Shown: positions 1 through 9,287 of the stretch, piece after piece
How positions within the stretch are numbered: the first letter of the stretch is position 1
Layout: each line of letters starts with the position of its first letter
DNA from: Rhynchopus sp. YZ270_cl-10
Taxonomy: Eukaryota; Euglenozoa; Diplonemea; Diplonemida; Diplonemidae
Reading direction: 5' to 3'
Assembly: GCA_964035575.1 (NCBI GenBank)
Contig: OZ037884.1
Span: 992,001-1,056,000 of the forward strand
Length of the DNA: 64,000 bases
Translations under genes and position numbers: made by a program
The notes under the pieces: model-generated
Told to the model about the DNA's origin: nothing
The model's database searches: none
What the model saw: the letters and a program-made list of their open reading frames with translations, nothing else

Positions 1-156
1 CGCCTCCACCTCTTCGGCCACGAGCACTCCGCATACGGCTGCACCCTGCACGAAGGCCGTGCCTCCATCAACTGCTCCTCCATGGCCATTCCCTGGCTGG
101 GTCTCATCCCGCTCCCCATCAGGGGCCCCGTGGTGGTGGACCTGCAAAAGGAGTAA
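1..156 (+). CDS. Calcineurin-like metallophosphoesterase, C-terminal end (partial)
   Basis: The first 51 codons are open in frame 1 and end at TAA 154-156. They read as the last part of a metallophosphoesterase: the metal-binding GHxH block (HLFGHEHSAYGC, residues 3-14 of the visible part), a short turn, an INCSS strand and the closing PVVVDL strand. This order is typical of the small MPPED1/2-like phosphodiesterases, where the GHxH histidines complete the di-metal centre. The start and the other metal ligands lie left of the window, so substrate and length cannot be judged. Codon use is GC-rich like the other genes here. Family assignment is by recognition of the motif order only. Confidence 0.7.
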   Translation, partial: RLHLFGHEHSAYGCTLHEGRASINCSSMAIPWLGLIPLPIRGPVVVDLQKE

Positions 157-458
157 AAAAGGGAAAATAAAGAAATTGGTATCCCAGAAATAAAAAATAC
201 CAAGTACGCAACAACTACGCAACAAGTACGCAAAATGGGGTCGTCAGGAGCACCAGAAATGCGTTTTGGAGATGTTCCGAAAGCGGAGAGGGGTTGGTTG
301 GGTGACTTCAAATTGTTTTTGCTCTGTGTTCATTATTTGGGTGGTGAAACTGTGAATGGGGTCAGGCTTTGATCGGAGACTGTTGTTACACAATGCTGCG
401 TTCCCCGACCCTGCTGATTTTTTTCGTCTGAGTAATTACTTGACTTTTTTTTTTTCCA

Positions 459-487
459 GATGTGTGTGCACGAGAGTCACTTTCATC
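459..487 (+). repeat. Short hairpin, ACGAGAG-loop family
   Basis: A poly-T tract ending in CCAG runs into GATG, then GTGC, the loop ACGAGAG (470-476), then TCAC and TCATC. GATG pairs with CATC and GTG with CAC. The tail continues TTTTCAAAG and poly-T, as in other copies. Confidence 0.6.
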
Positions 488-791
488 TTTTCAAAGTTTT
501 TTCTATACCTACAAGCGTAGCTTAGAGGAGAAATAGTTTCTCAGATATGGTCGCCAATCACCCCCCTCCAACAGGGTAATTGAGCAAACAACGAAAAAAA
601 CCTTTTTTCCTGTTACTTACCTATCAGAGTTACTATTTTTTGTTTTTGTTTTTTGTTTTTTGTTTTTGCGCCGTAATACACCTTCAAAAGCCTCCTGCAG
701 ATTCATATATTATCTAGCCAAAATTTAAAGAAACCATGCAGTATGGGTTTGTGTTGAGCATCTTTCACCGCAGTACCTGGAGTGTTTTTAT

Positions 792-829
792 AAGATGACC
801 AAGCAACGAGAGGCTTTTAGGTTCATCTT
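792..829 (+). repeat. Short hairpin, ACGAGAG-loop family
   Basis: AAGATGACCAAGC, loop AACGAGAG, then GCTT and a GG/TTCATCTT arm that pairs back with GATGACC. It is followed by ATAAACTTTTTC, the same tail as the copies near 52864 and 58431. Confidence 0.65.
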
Positions 830-941
830 ATAAACTTTTTCTTTTATTTACGAGCCGCATTGAACGAGACCCCTATCCCGCTCACGTCTCTCCCTCCCTC
901 TCAAGATGTGCATCTGATGTGCACACTCTTTCAATTGTACG

Positions 942-979
942 AGGTGACTAAGCCACCCTCGGCTTTTGTGTTTCACCTT
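942..979 (+). repeat. Short hairpin, variant loop
   Basis: AGGTGACTAAGCC pairs with GGCTT and TTTCACCTT around the loop ACCCTC. The left arm is that of the ACGAGAG family, but the loop differs, so this is a diverged or unrelated member. Confidence 0.5.
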
Positions 980-1123
980 ACAAAAACAACAACAAAAATT
1001 CCACAAATGAATACCCTCAAAAAACCCCAATATTAGCAATCACCCAATCACCCTCCTCTCTCCCTCCATTCTATCAAACCAACATCAGACGAACACTTTA
1101 TACCATCAAAAAAAACAATTCAT

Positions 1124-2041
1124 ATGGCGAGATCCGTGTTGTTGTGTGCAGTTGCCCTCTGCTTGGTTGGCTGCGAGGCACAGGAAGTCCAACGGCGGTA
1201 CTGGTTCCGTGCTGTGGAGTCGTACCAGCAGTCGCGAGGAAAGGAGCTGGGGAATGAGGAGTACACGATGAAGGGGTCCCTCCGGACCACGGAGTCGTTC
1301 AGGGACCTGGGGTGCGTGCAGTGCAACAGCGGGACCCACTGTACGAAGACTGGGAACTGGGCAGTGTCGCCATCGATCTACACGACGAGAACCGGCCCGC
1401 TCACTTTGGTTGTCACTTTCGATGCTTGGGAGGACGACGTGCCCGGACGGTGCACCTTTGACAGCGCTTTCTTTGACTCAGACGATGCGCGCGTTCGCGA
1501 AACCTGCTCCTTTGATATGACAGCCAACTCTGCATCCAACCAGGTGTCGCGCTACACATGCAACGGAGGAAACGCGAGGCTGGTTGTGGAGTACTCTTGG
1601 AAGGATGTCACCACTCCGGCACCACCGACGCCGTCGCCACCGACACCTGCCCCGCCGACACCGTCGCCTCCCACCCCATCCCCACCTACCCCTTCACCGC
1701 CGACGTCGGCGCCACCGACATCTTCGCCACCAACGTCGTCCCCACCCACCCCTGCGCCGCCAACAGCTGAGCCCACCTCTGGCCCCTGCTGTGCGGCACT
1801 GCCGGTCTGCTGGGATGGGTTCTCCGAGGTGGCAGACTCTGAGTGTGGATTCAACAGCAAAGGTGAGGCCACCTGCACCACGGAGACCCTCTGCTGCAAG
1901 TCAATCCGCTGCAAGCGTTCAAAGAAGCAGCGTGGTGCACGCAACTTCGTCAAGTCCAAGTACAACGCACACTCAAGGACAAAGTCCCTCAAGAAGAAGG
2001 GCACCGTCTCGGCAAACACCCACACCAGGTCGAAGGGTTAA
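1124..2041 (+). CDS. Secreted Cys-rich protein with Pro/Thr linker
   Basis: 305 residues. Residues 1-19 form a clear signal peptide (hydrophobic core LLCAVALCLVG, likely cleavage after CEA). Residues 20-160 hold an unrecognised extracellular domain with spaced cysteines. Residues about 163-222 are a low-complexity linker of PPTPSPPTPA type, probably O-glycosylated and extended. A second cysteine-rich module follows (CC at 225, ending CCKSIRC near 265), then a strongly basic tail of about 35 residues. The start was chosen as the first ATG after the AG at 1088. The linker style matches the WSC/PLAT protein at 54611, so both may be surface or cell-coat proteins of the same organism. No function is assigned. 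No intron is seen. Overlapping open frames on both strands here are shadows of the proline-rich repeat. Confidence 0.8.
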   Translation: MARSVLLCAVALCLVGCEAQEVQRRYWFRAVESYQQSRGKELGNEEYTMKGSLRTTESFRDLGCVQCNSGTHCTKTGNWAVSPSIYTTRTGPLTLVVTFDAWEDDVPGRCTFDSAFFDSDDARVRETCSFDMTANSASNQVSRYTCNGGNARLVVEYSWKDVTTPAPPTPSPPTPAPPTPSPPTPSPPTPSPPTSAPPTSSPPTSSPPTPAPPTAEPTSGPCCAALPVCWDGFSEVADSECGFNSKGEATCTTETLCCKSIRCKRSKKQRGARNFVKSKYNAHSRTKSLKKKGTVSANTHTRSKG

Positions 2042-2510
2042 AGGTTATAAGAAGGAGGGGGTACACCTCTGAAGTTCCCCCAAAAAACATTTGCAATTTA
2101 AATCATTTTTACAAAAATTCCCCTTTTTTATCAAGCTTTCCCTTTTTTTTGTTGCGAATGCATTTTGTCCGTCTTTTTTTGTAGATGATCAGCAAGGCTA
2201 CGATGAGAGACTTGAACTCATCTTACCCATCTTTTCTTTTTCCCTTTTTTTTTTTTGTTCGAGATCAACAAAAGAGTCTTCTCAGCAAAAAAAAAAATAA
2301 TGAAGAAGAAGAAAAAAAAAAACGTTAACCCCCTTACTCCCCCTCCCTAATCCCGCTCTTCAACGAAACTGTATAAATTTTTTCAAAAAAAAAAAAACAA
2401 AAAATCTGGGTGGACCTTGCGGGAAATGGAAGGAGAAGATAACTCAAAAAATGGTTAGTCTAACAACTTTCACTTTTTTTTTTTTGATTTTGTTCAGACA
2501 AAAAAAAAAA

Positions 2511-2588
2511 ACAGTGGAGATTGCACAAAACTGTGGCAACACAACCGAGGCAACTACACTACTCCAACAATTTATCAAAAAAAAAAAT
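2511..2588 (+). repeat. Dispersed repeat, TAGTGGAG/CTCCA hairpin family, long form
   Basis: ACAGTGGAGATTGC is followed by GGCAACACAACCGAGGCAAC, then ACACTACTCCAACAATTTATC and poly-A. Near-identical text recurs at 7521-7588 and 57961-58022. AGTGGAG can pair with CTCC, and GTTGC with GCAAC. Confidence 0.6.
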
Positions 2589-3147
2589 AAATGGAAAACT
2601 GATTTTTTTTTCTCCGTCCCCTTCAAGAAACAAATTGTCTGACAGTGTGCATCTCGATGACAACAACTGAAATCCTATTTTTTAGAAGAAATCTGCTATT
2701 TCTCCGCACCTCTTGCAAAATGGGTGTGGGAAGGCACAACATCGTGGATGGTTGAAGAGCAAAAAAAATACAATATATAGGGGGGTTTTATGGACTCACC
2801 CATAGTTACAATAATCTACCGTAAACTGCTATGGTTGATGAGAAAAAAAAAAGCAACATTGTTTTTTGGCCGTACAAACGTTGGTAGTTTTGGTAGTTTT
2901 GGTACTTTTGGTACTTTTGGTACCTTCTGGCCAAATTGGGACTTCGTACGAACAATGATTGTTTCCACTGAATTTCATTTAATATCATAACCAAAACAGG
3001 AGAGGCAAAAAAGGAATGTGTACACAGCCTACTCTGGCAGGAGATTGTACATAAAACATTTTTTTGACTGGATCGTTGTTTTTTTCTCGTTTTTTTTTCT
3101 TCTTCTTTTGATACGGCGAGAAGACTCCGTCTTTATTTTGTTGTTGT

Positions 3148-3180
3148 CAGTGCCTGCGCCCCGCGTTTGCACTATCAGCT
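3148..3180 (+). repeat. AGTGC/GCACT mini-hairpin
   Basis: TTGTTGTCAG runs into TGCCTGCGCCCCGCGTTTGCACTATCAGCTT. AGTGC and GCACT pair around a GC-rich loop. The same layout occurs at about 61485 and 63038. Confidence 0.5.
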
Positions 3181-3801
3181 TATTTTATTTGAAAAAAAAA
3201 CAAACGTCTAAAAAACTTTTCACTAGTCAAAAAAAAAAAAAAAAGAAAACAAAAAACCTTTTCCTGAAGAAAGTGCTCCCTGGGATAGAGAAACCTGCCT
3301 TGTTTATTATATTATTTGCATTTTTTTTCGTGGCAGCTCCCACTTTATCCCAACAATCATCATTTTTATTTAGTATAGATGCATGTGGGCCGTGAGTGTC
3401 CTACATCCTCTTTCCAAATTTTCTCGAATTTTTTTTTCTCTCTTTTTTTTTTTCTTTTTTCTCTTTTTTTTTCTCTCTCTTTTTACTCAGTAAACGTGAT
3501 AGGGGAGGGGAAAAGACCGTAGAAGAAGCTTTTGTTTGTGTTATACGCGATGCAAACGGCAGCTTAACTGTTTCTACAAAAATGACGGAGCCGGTTTCAA
3601 CTCACACCCCATCCCCAACCACATTCTCCACCCCCACACTCCAAGGGGGGGCTGTATATTGGGTCCCAGGTCCTGGGAACCACCTCTTACAGTTTACCCT
3701 TGCCCTCTCTTTGTGCTCTCGTTGAGTGTGCACTATTTTTTTTTTTTTTTTTGCGGATTGACTCAACAAGGATGAGGCTGATCTGCCTTTTTTTATCAGA
3801 T

Positions 3802-3910
3802 GTAAACCACGAAATGGATTGTAGGACTGCATGGTGGGGTGTCCACCCCCCGGTACAAGCCGGGAATGTATCAAGGTACACTGTCGAGGGCTTTGTATTT
3901 CAACTCTACT
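3802..3910 (+). repeat. About 100-bp dispersed repeat with GGTGTCCACC hairpin
   Basis: It starts AAACCACGAAATGG, has GCATGG, a GGGGTGTCCACCCC hairpin, GGTACA and GGTACACTGT, and ends GGGCTTTGTATTTCAA. The same order recurs at about 59195-59296 and in shorter form at about 38920-38998 and 59061-59117. Confidence 0.55.
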
Positions 3911-4966
3911 TTCTTCTTCTCTCCCAGAGGAGACGGATTGCAGAATATCTGCATTTTTTTAATTGTATCTTTCGATTGAAAATAATATCTTAATCATTAT
4001 TGTGCAGTCCGTGAAAAGGAGACGGTTTGCATCTTTTTTTGAAATTTTCTTTTTCTTTTTTCCCATCCCCAGCAAACAATTTCTTTATCTTTTTTTTTGC
4101 GTGATTTTCCTCTCTTATATTTATTTATTTTAGTTAGCAGGGTTGAACGTTGGTTTTGGGGTGTTTTGGGAATTTGACCCGGTTTGGCAAAAAAAAATCC
4201 AATTCACGAAAACAGAGATAGCTGCGTGCAGACCACTTTGCGATGGTGGCTGAACCGTTATCAGGTTATCAAAAAAAAGGCTGTTTTTCAAATTTTCAAC
4301 TTTTTTTAAGATGTGTGTACACTAGAGGGTCACCTGCCCCTAGGATTTTCTATGATCGCTCCCGGTTTCAAAAAAAAACCCCCCAGATCAGCTCCATCCA
4401 ACGTTCAACCCTGTTTTTTAGTTGTGCTGCACTGCTGTTGTGTGGGGAAGCGGACGGTTGAAAAAAAAAAAAAAAAAAAATACCCCCCACCCCGTTATCG
4501 TCGCCCTATGCACTTCAATGTGCGTCTTCATCTGTCCTTTTTTTTTTTTTCTTCAAGATGTGACCAAACACAGAGAGGCGATTCGTCTTACCAAAATTGC
4601 TCTTTTTTTGTGTGGCATATTTTTTGGAAAGAAAAGGCAAAAAAAAAAAATTCGAGGAATAAAAAAGAGAGGCACCAACTGGGGGTGCAGCGTATTTGCT
4701 TCAGTGTGGAGTATTGTCAGTCAGGGAATCGTAGGAGAGAGGTTTAGGGTTAGGCTGTTTGAGACTGGTCTTGCCGTTCTACCGTTCTCTCTTAGCATCA
4801 GACGCTGAATGGGCGCACAAAGGTGCATTCATTTTTTTTTAGATATTTCTGTTTTTTAGTGTTTTCCCCCCTTTTCGAGAGTAGTATAACCCCAAAGTTA
4901 CTACAGTGAAATACAATACAAAACAAACTGAGTAGCAAAAAAAGCGAGTGAGGTTACAGAGATATT

Positions 4967-5721
4967 CAGGGCGTTCGCCCCGGGGCGAAAAATATTTTTT
5001 TTCGTTAAAAAAATCTTTTCCTGAAAAAATGACATTTTATTTCGCCCCAGGGCTTCGCCCCACCGGGGCGAAACCCTGTATAAATAAATAAATAAATAAA
5101 TAAAAAAAGGGGGAAAAAAAAAAAAAAAGAGAGAGAGAGATTTCTCCCCACCACCCTGTAGACCCCCCCGGAGGGGGGGTCGCAGAGGGGTGCATGTCCA
5201 CTGTACTCAAAATCATCCGCAAACCCGCCTGCCGTGAGAGGAAGTTTCCCCAGCACTCCCGCTCGCTCCTCAATCCTGCAGTCTGCTGAAGGTGTACCGT
5301 ACCCCCTGTTATAGAAGGTGTCACTGCTCGTGTCAACTCTACTTTCAACGGCAGAGAGTTGAAAATAATCAAAATAAGGATGAAGTCTCATATGACAGAT
5401 GCCTCTCTTGTACATCTGTTTGATTAAACAACACAAAGAGACCCTCAGTGAGGGGGGATTGATGAAATTCTCCATCGTTTTGCTGGTTTTAGTATCAGGA
5501 AAGTTCAGCTGTAATATCACTTGTGCTGGGGAAGGGATCACGCGCAAATAGCAAATTTTTTTTGACCATTCAGTACCAGGGATTCACCCCACGAACTAAC
5601 TTCTCTCCGGCGGGAAAATTTTTTTTGACCTATTTTAAGCACTAGTAAAAAAACGAAAATTTCGGGGTTTTTGGCATTTCGCCACGATCAGGAAAAAACG
5701 ATGGCGATAGCGAACGCCCTG
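4967..5721. mobile_element. hAT-type MITE, copy 1 (755 bp)
   Basis: The element runs CAGGGCGTTCGC to GCGAACGCCCTG, a 12-bp perfect terminal inverted repeat. It is flanked by the perfect 8-bp direct repeat GAGATATT (4959-4966 and 5722-5729). An 8-bp duplication with CAGGG termini is the hAT superfamily signature. It carries an (AAAT)n microsatellite, poly-A and GA runs, and GC palindromes. A 180-codon minus-strand frame is open in it but resembles no transposase I know, so I treat the element as non-autonomous. It appears identical to copy 2, implying recent mobility. Confidence 0.9.
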
Positions 5722-5726
5722 GAGAT

Positions 5727-5759
<33 letters not shown>

Positions 5760-6079
5760 CATCAAAAAAAAAAAAAAAAAAAAGCAAAAAAATAAAATCA
5801 AAAAACAAACAAATTTTCAAACCCCTTTTCGAGAGTAGTATTCCACACAAAACGTGGAGGTGTAAAAAAACCCCCTAACGCCTTTAAAAAAAAAATGATC
5901 CCTTCTTTCAATACTGGAAAGGGAAAGGCGGCTGTTGTCTATTAATTTTTATTTTAAAAAAAAATCAGCGTTTCGTAGCACTACATTCGCCGGGAATGGG
6001 GAAAACGCTTTTTTTTTTTTTTTTTTGTTGTTTTTTTTTACCTTTTTTTTTTCCTCTTGTGACACTTTTTTCTTCTACA

Positions 6080-6109
6080 AGGTAACTAAGTAAGAGGCTA
6101 AGATTTCAT
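6080..6109 (+). repeat. Short hairpin, degenerate ACGAGAG-family copy
   Basis: AGGTAACTAAG, loop TAAGAG, then GCTAAGATTTCAT. The arms CTAAG/CTAAG-type and GGTAAC/ATTTC-type pair only in part, so this is a weak member. Confidence 0.35.
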
Positions 6110-6246
6110 GTTCTTATCCTCTGCTTCTTGGTTTCATTTATTTATTTTTTGAAATTTGTTTCTGTTCAGAAAACAAAAGGCAAAAAAAAGCACTACTTCT
6201 TGTTCTTTTTTAAATAGAGACTACACTCGATGCTACAAAAAAAAAA

Positions 6247-6300
6247 TAGTGGAGTTCATCCTTCGGGTGTCCACTAATACAACCAAATGCAAAAATAAGA
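6247..6300 (+). repeat. TAGTGGA/TCCACTA hairpin, short form
   Basis: TAGTGGAGTTCATCCTTCGG is followed by GTGTCCACTAATACAACC. TAGTGGA and TCCACTA are perfect inverted arms. The ACTAATACAACCAA tail recurs at about 6793 and 8958, and in part at 22290. Confidence 0.55.
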
Positions 6301-6591
6301 CTTTTGGCCCCCAGGTGTGTACAGAAAATTTACCTGGCGTCGAAGTCATTGCCACACAAAATAAAAACAAAGCAAAACAAAACAAAATGTTTGGGGTTAA
6401 GGCTTTTGCGATGTGCTACTACTGAAGCACATTTATCATTTTTTTAAAATTAAAGGAGACTTTACACAGATAGCGGCTCTGGGTTCATATTTTCCAAACT
6501 TTTCTCTCTCTCTTTTTCCCCCCCTCTTTAATGGGGGTGTGTGCGCCCTCAGTGTGGCGCACCCCCCTCCTCCCTCCCTATGGACATGGTT

Positions 6592-6675
6592 CACAGCGGA
6601 CTACTGGCGGAGCTACTAGTCGTAAAAACACTATGCCATTTGGAATAGTAGCACTCCCCTGACTAGTCCGCCGTG
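6592..6675. mobile_element. ACTAGT-rich foldback MITE, decayed copy
   Basis: CACAGCGGACTAC at the left and GACTAGTCCGCCGTG at the right are inverted copies. The inside carries CTACTAGTCGTAAAAACACT, as in the better copy at 59302-59452. The left TA duplication is not preserved. Confidence 0.55.
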
Positions 6676-6759
6676 TCATTGTTCGTTCCCTCGCGGCAAA
6701 AAAGGGGGTTTGACGCAAAGATTGTGACCCTCTGTACCTCTCTCTGACACAAAAAAATA

Positions 6760-6815
6760 TATAGTGGAGCACACTCTAGGGTGGCTACACTAATACAACC
6801 AAGTTTTCAAAAAAA
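6760..6815 (+). repeat. TAGTGGAG/CTACACTA hairpin, short form
   Basis: TAGTGGAGCACACTCTAGGG leads to TGGCTACACTAATACAACCA. TAGTG pairs with CACTA. The tail matches the copy at 6247. Confidence 0.5.
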
Positions 6816-7520
6816 AAAAAGACCTTTTTTTTTCAAGCGGGGACCCTGCACTGAGAGAAAAAGCATAACAACTAATGTACGCAAACACTACCAGAGGGGG
6901 GGTTTTTTGCGTGACCTACAGTAGTGTAGGAGCATGTACGATCCCTGTGGCAGTGTACAAAATATTCACCCCCTTTTATTTAAAAAAAATATTTTTTTTG
7001 TCAAAAGCCACCCCCACAACACACACCCCGACCAACCCCCCCCAGCCTCACTCGCAGTGCTGCACACTTCATCCCTATTATACCCAAGCATGCCCTCAAA
7101 ACATTTTCAAACTACCCAAGCATGCCCTCCCACCTTCTCCCACCCCCTCACCCAACACAACGCACGCATTTTCCCCCCCATCGCGATTGACTTCTTCACG
7201 CTTCCTGTCATCCTCCCCAAAAACCCCCTTTTTTTTTTATTTTTACAGTGCTCTGTGTCCGCCGGTGACGGTGAAACGTTTGCACATTTGCTTCTTTTTC
7301 CCCAATCAATTATTCCCCTATCATTCGATGCTAAGGTGAGGCTTCGTACTTCATGTTAGCAACTTATTTTTGGGGGCAAGGACAGTCTACCCCCAGGTTT
7401 GACTTTTTGGACAGTTCAGAACCACAAGGTTTTGCATTTTTTAGAAGAGCCACACCAGGTTGCCTGGTAAAAGTAGGTGTGGCTAAACCAGCTATTTTGC
7501 CCTCCACTAGAAGTCCACAA

Positions 7521-7588
7521 GACAGTGGAGATCGCACAACTGTGGCAACACAGCCGAGGCAACTACACTACTCCAACAATTTATCAAA
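7521..7588 (+). repeat. Dispersed repeat, TAGTGGAG/CTCCA hairpin family, long form
   Basis: ACAGTGGAGATCGC is followed by GGCAACACAGCCGAGGCAAC, then ACACTACTCCAACAATTTATC and poly-A. It differs from the 2511 copy by only a few bases and one short gap. Confidence 0.6.
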
Positions 7589-9287
7589 AAAAGTGTACAT
7601 TTTTTGGGCTCGGCCACACCAAAAAATGACCCCCATTTTTTTTTATACTCAACCCGAAATTTGAATAAACAGAAATTTATTTCTTATTATTCTAAAAACC
7701 CCCTTTGTTTAAATCGCAACACAAACGTCTAGCATGTTTGGCAGTTGAAGCCGCTTTCCCTTTTTTTCCTCCCTTCTCTCCCCACCTTCTTTGCTGCTTG
7801 CAATACAGGACCCACTCTCCCTTCCCACTCCGTTTCCCTTCACGCTTGTTTTGCCACCTTTTTTTTTTTCCCCACCTTTTTCCACCCCAAACCCCTCGCT
7901 CGATTGTATATCACGACGCCTTTTTAAGAATTTCACGTAACAAAAACACAGCCAGCTCATTTCCAGGAGAACAATACGTACCATTGAAAGGAAAGCGACA
8001 GACAAAAGACACTCCGCTGTGTTTTTTTGTTTTTTCTTCCCTTTTTTTGGAGCACGTGACACACACCCCTTTATTATTGCTTACTGCTTGCTACAGTAGT
8101 ACGTACATGAAATTGCTCTTTTTGGGTTGACTAAGGCGAGAAGCTTAGCACTCATCTCCTTTTAAATGCTGTGAGTTACTTTGCGACGAAGATTTTTAAA
8201 AAAAAATCCTTTGGGATGAAGAGAGCCAGAACCCCATTGAGGTGGTCGATTGTCGATACACAACTCATCAACAGTAAATGGACGTTCTTTTTTAATTCTG
8301 TTTATGATTACATGCAATGCTAAAAAAGGAAATTGAACACCGTACCCCCATCCATTCCTTTCTCTATTTTTCAATTCTGGGGTGGGTTGGAGTAGAGCCA
8401 CATTTCACCGACAGGTTGAGGTGTGTGTTTCACCACGTATTGCTTATCGTTTTTAGGAAAAGTAGGAGTGCGGTTTCAATTTCCACTGTAATGGTGCTTC
8501 CGAAAATGTCAAAGACCTGTCAGCGACATGTCAATATCGACCCCGGACCACCACGTAAACGGGAAAAAAAAGACAGCGACGCTGCAGGGAGGAGCTTCAC
8601 TGATGTAGCACGACCTCGTGTTCGACGTCGCAAAAACACAATAGGGTATAATCACCCGTACAGTGTTTTCGGCATGTTGTACTTTCTTTAAAAGTTGGTC
8701 TTGCAACCTTTCAACTTTCACTTTGTTTTTTCCTGTCCAAGAAGCTGGCACAAAAAGTGCAGAAAAAAAGGGCGAAACGGCGAGAAAAATTAAAAGTGAA
8801 GCTCAAGGGGCAGCCTTCAAGATTTCAAAAAATAAACAGTAAAACGCACAAAAAAAAATTCAGCATGCACTCCCCCCCGTTTTCAATACGAAAAGAAAAT
8901 TAAAGTGAATCTCATCCTCGGGGGTGTCTACACGGCAAACACCCTCAATCAGTCTACACTAATGCAACCAGTTTCGTGCCTATCGCGACATGACTCCTTA
9001 AGGGACGCCATGGGTTCCCGTGCTTAGAACCCACCCCTTTGCGATGGTTGTGGCAACAAAAGGTACCCATCTTCAGAACCCTTCAGAACCATCCTTTCAT
9101 CAAATGCGTACTCACATACCACCCACAGGTTTATCACCCCAGTGCTGGTTTTTTTTTGCTTGTCGTTTTGCAACCTTTTTTTCTTCATCACACATCTCTG
9201 CAACAAACCAACCTCACACCCCCCCTGCTCCTCCCCCCCACCACCCCCACCACAGTACCCACCTATCCCCCACACACTTCCTCAATA

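Larger units (their letters stand above)
157..1123. other. Intergenic spacer with hairpins and one solo MITE end
   Basis: No gene is seen. At about 185-270 there is a stretch with repeated AAGTACGCAAC words that ends in TCAGGAGCACCA. It matches the right end of the inverted-repeat element at 14117-14431. Three short hairpins of the ACGAGAG class follow (listed separately). A pyrimidine-rich tract leads to AG at 1088, 35 bases before the next ATG, a likely splice-leader acceptor by inference. Confidence 0.5.
2042..9287. other. Long repeat-rich intergenic region
   Basis: Over 7 kb without a convincing gene. It is dominated by poly-T and poly-A runs, CT-rich tracts and short dispersed hairpins, plus one full hAT-type MITE (4967-5721) and one small ACTAGT foldback (6592-6675). 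Short trinucleotide-like runs of GGTAGTTTT/GGTACTTTT lie at about 2880-2930. A stretch at about 8490-8640 has coding-like base composition, but no family or intact gene can be seen in it. CT-rich DNA ends in CACAG at 9255, ahead of the next gene. Confidence 0.5.

Noticed and set aside
3018-3993. Phe/Lys-rich frames in the long spacer
   Set aside because: They are translations of poly-T/poly-A tracts without gene-like codon use.
9039-9287. Upstream extension of the CAP-Gly frame
   Set aside because: It runs through the CT-rich tract and the CACAG acceptor at 9255; the peptide is low-complexity Pro/Thr/His. The ATG at 9288 is preferred.
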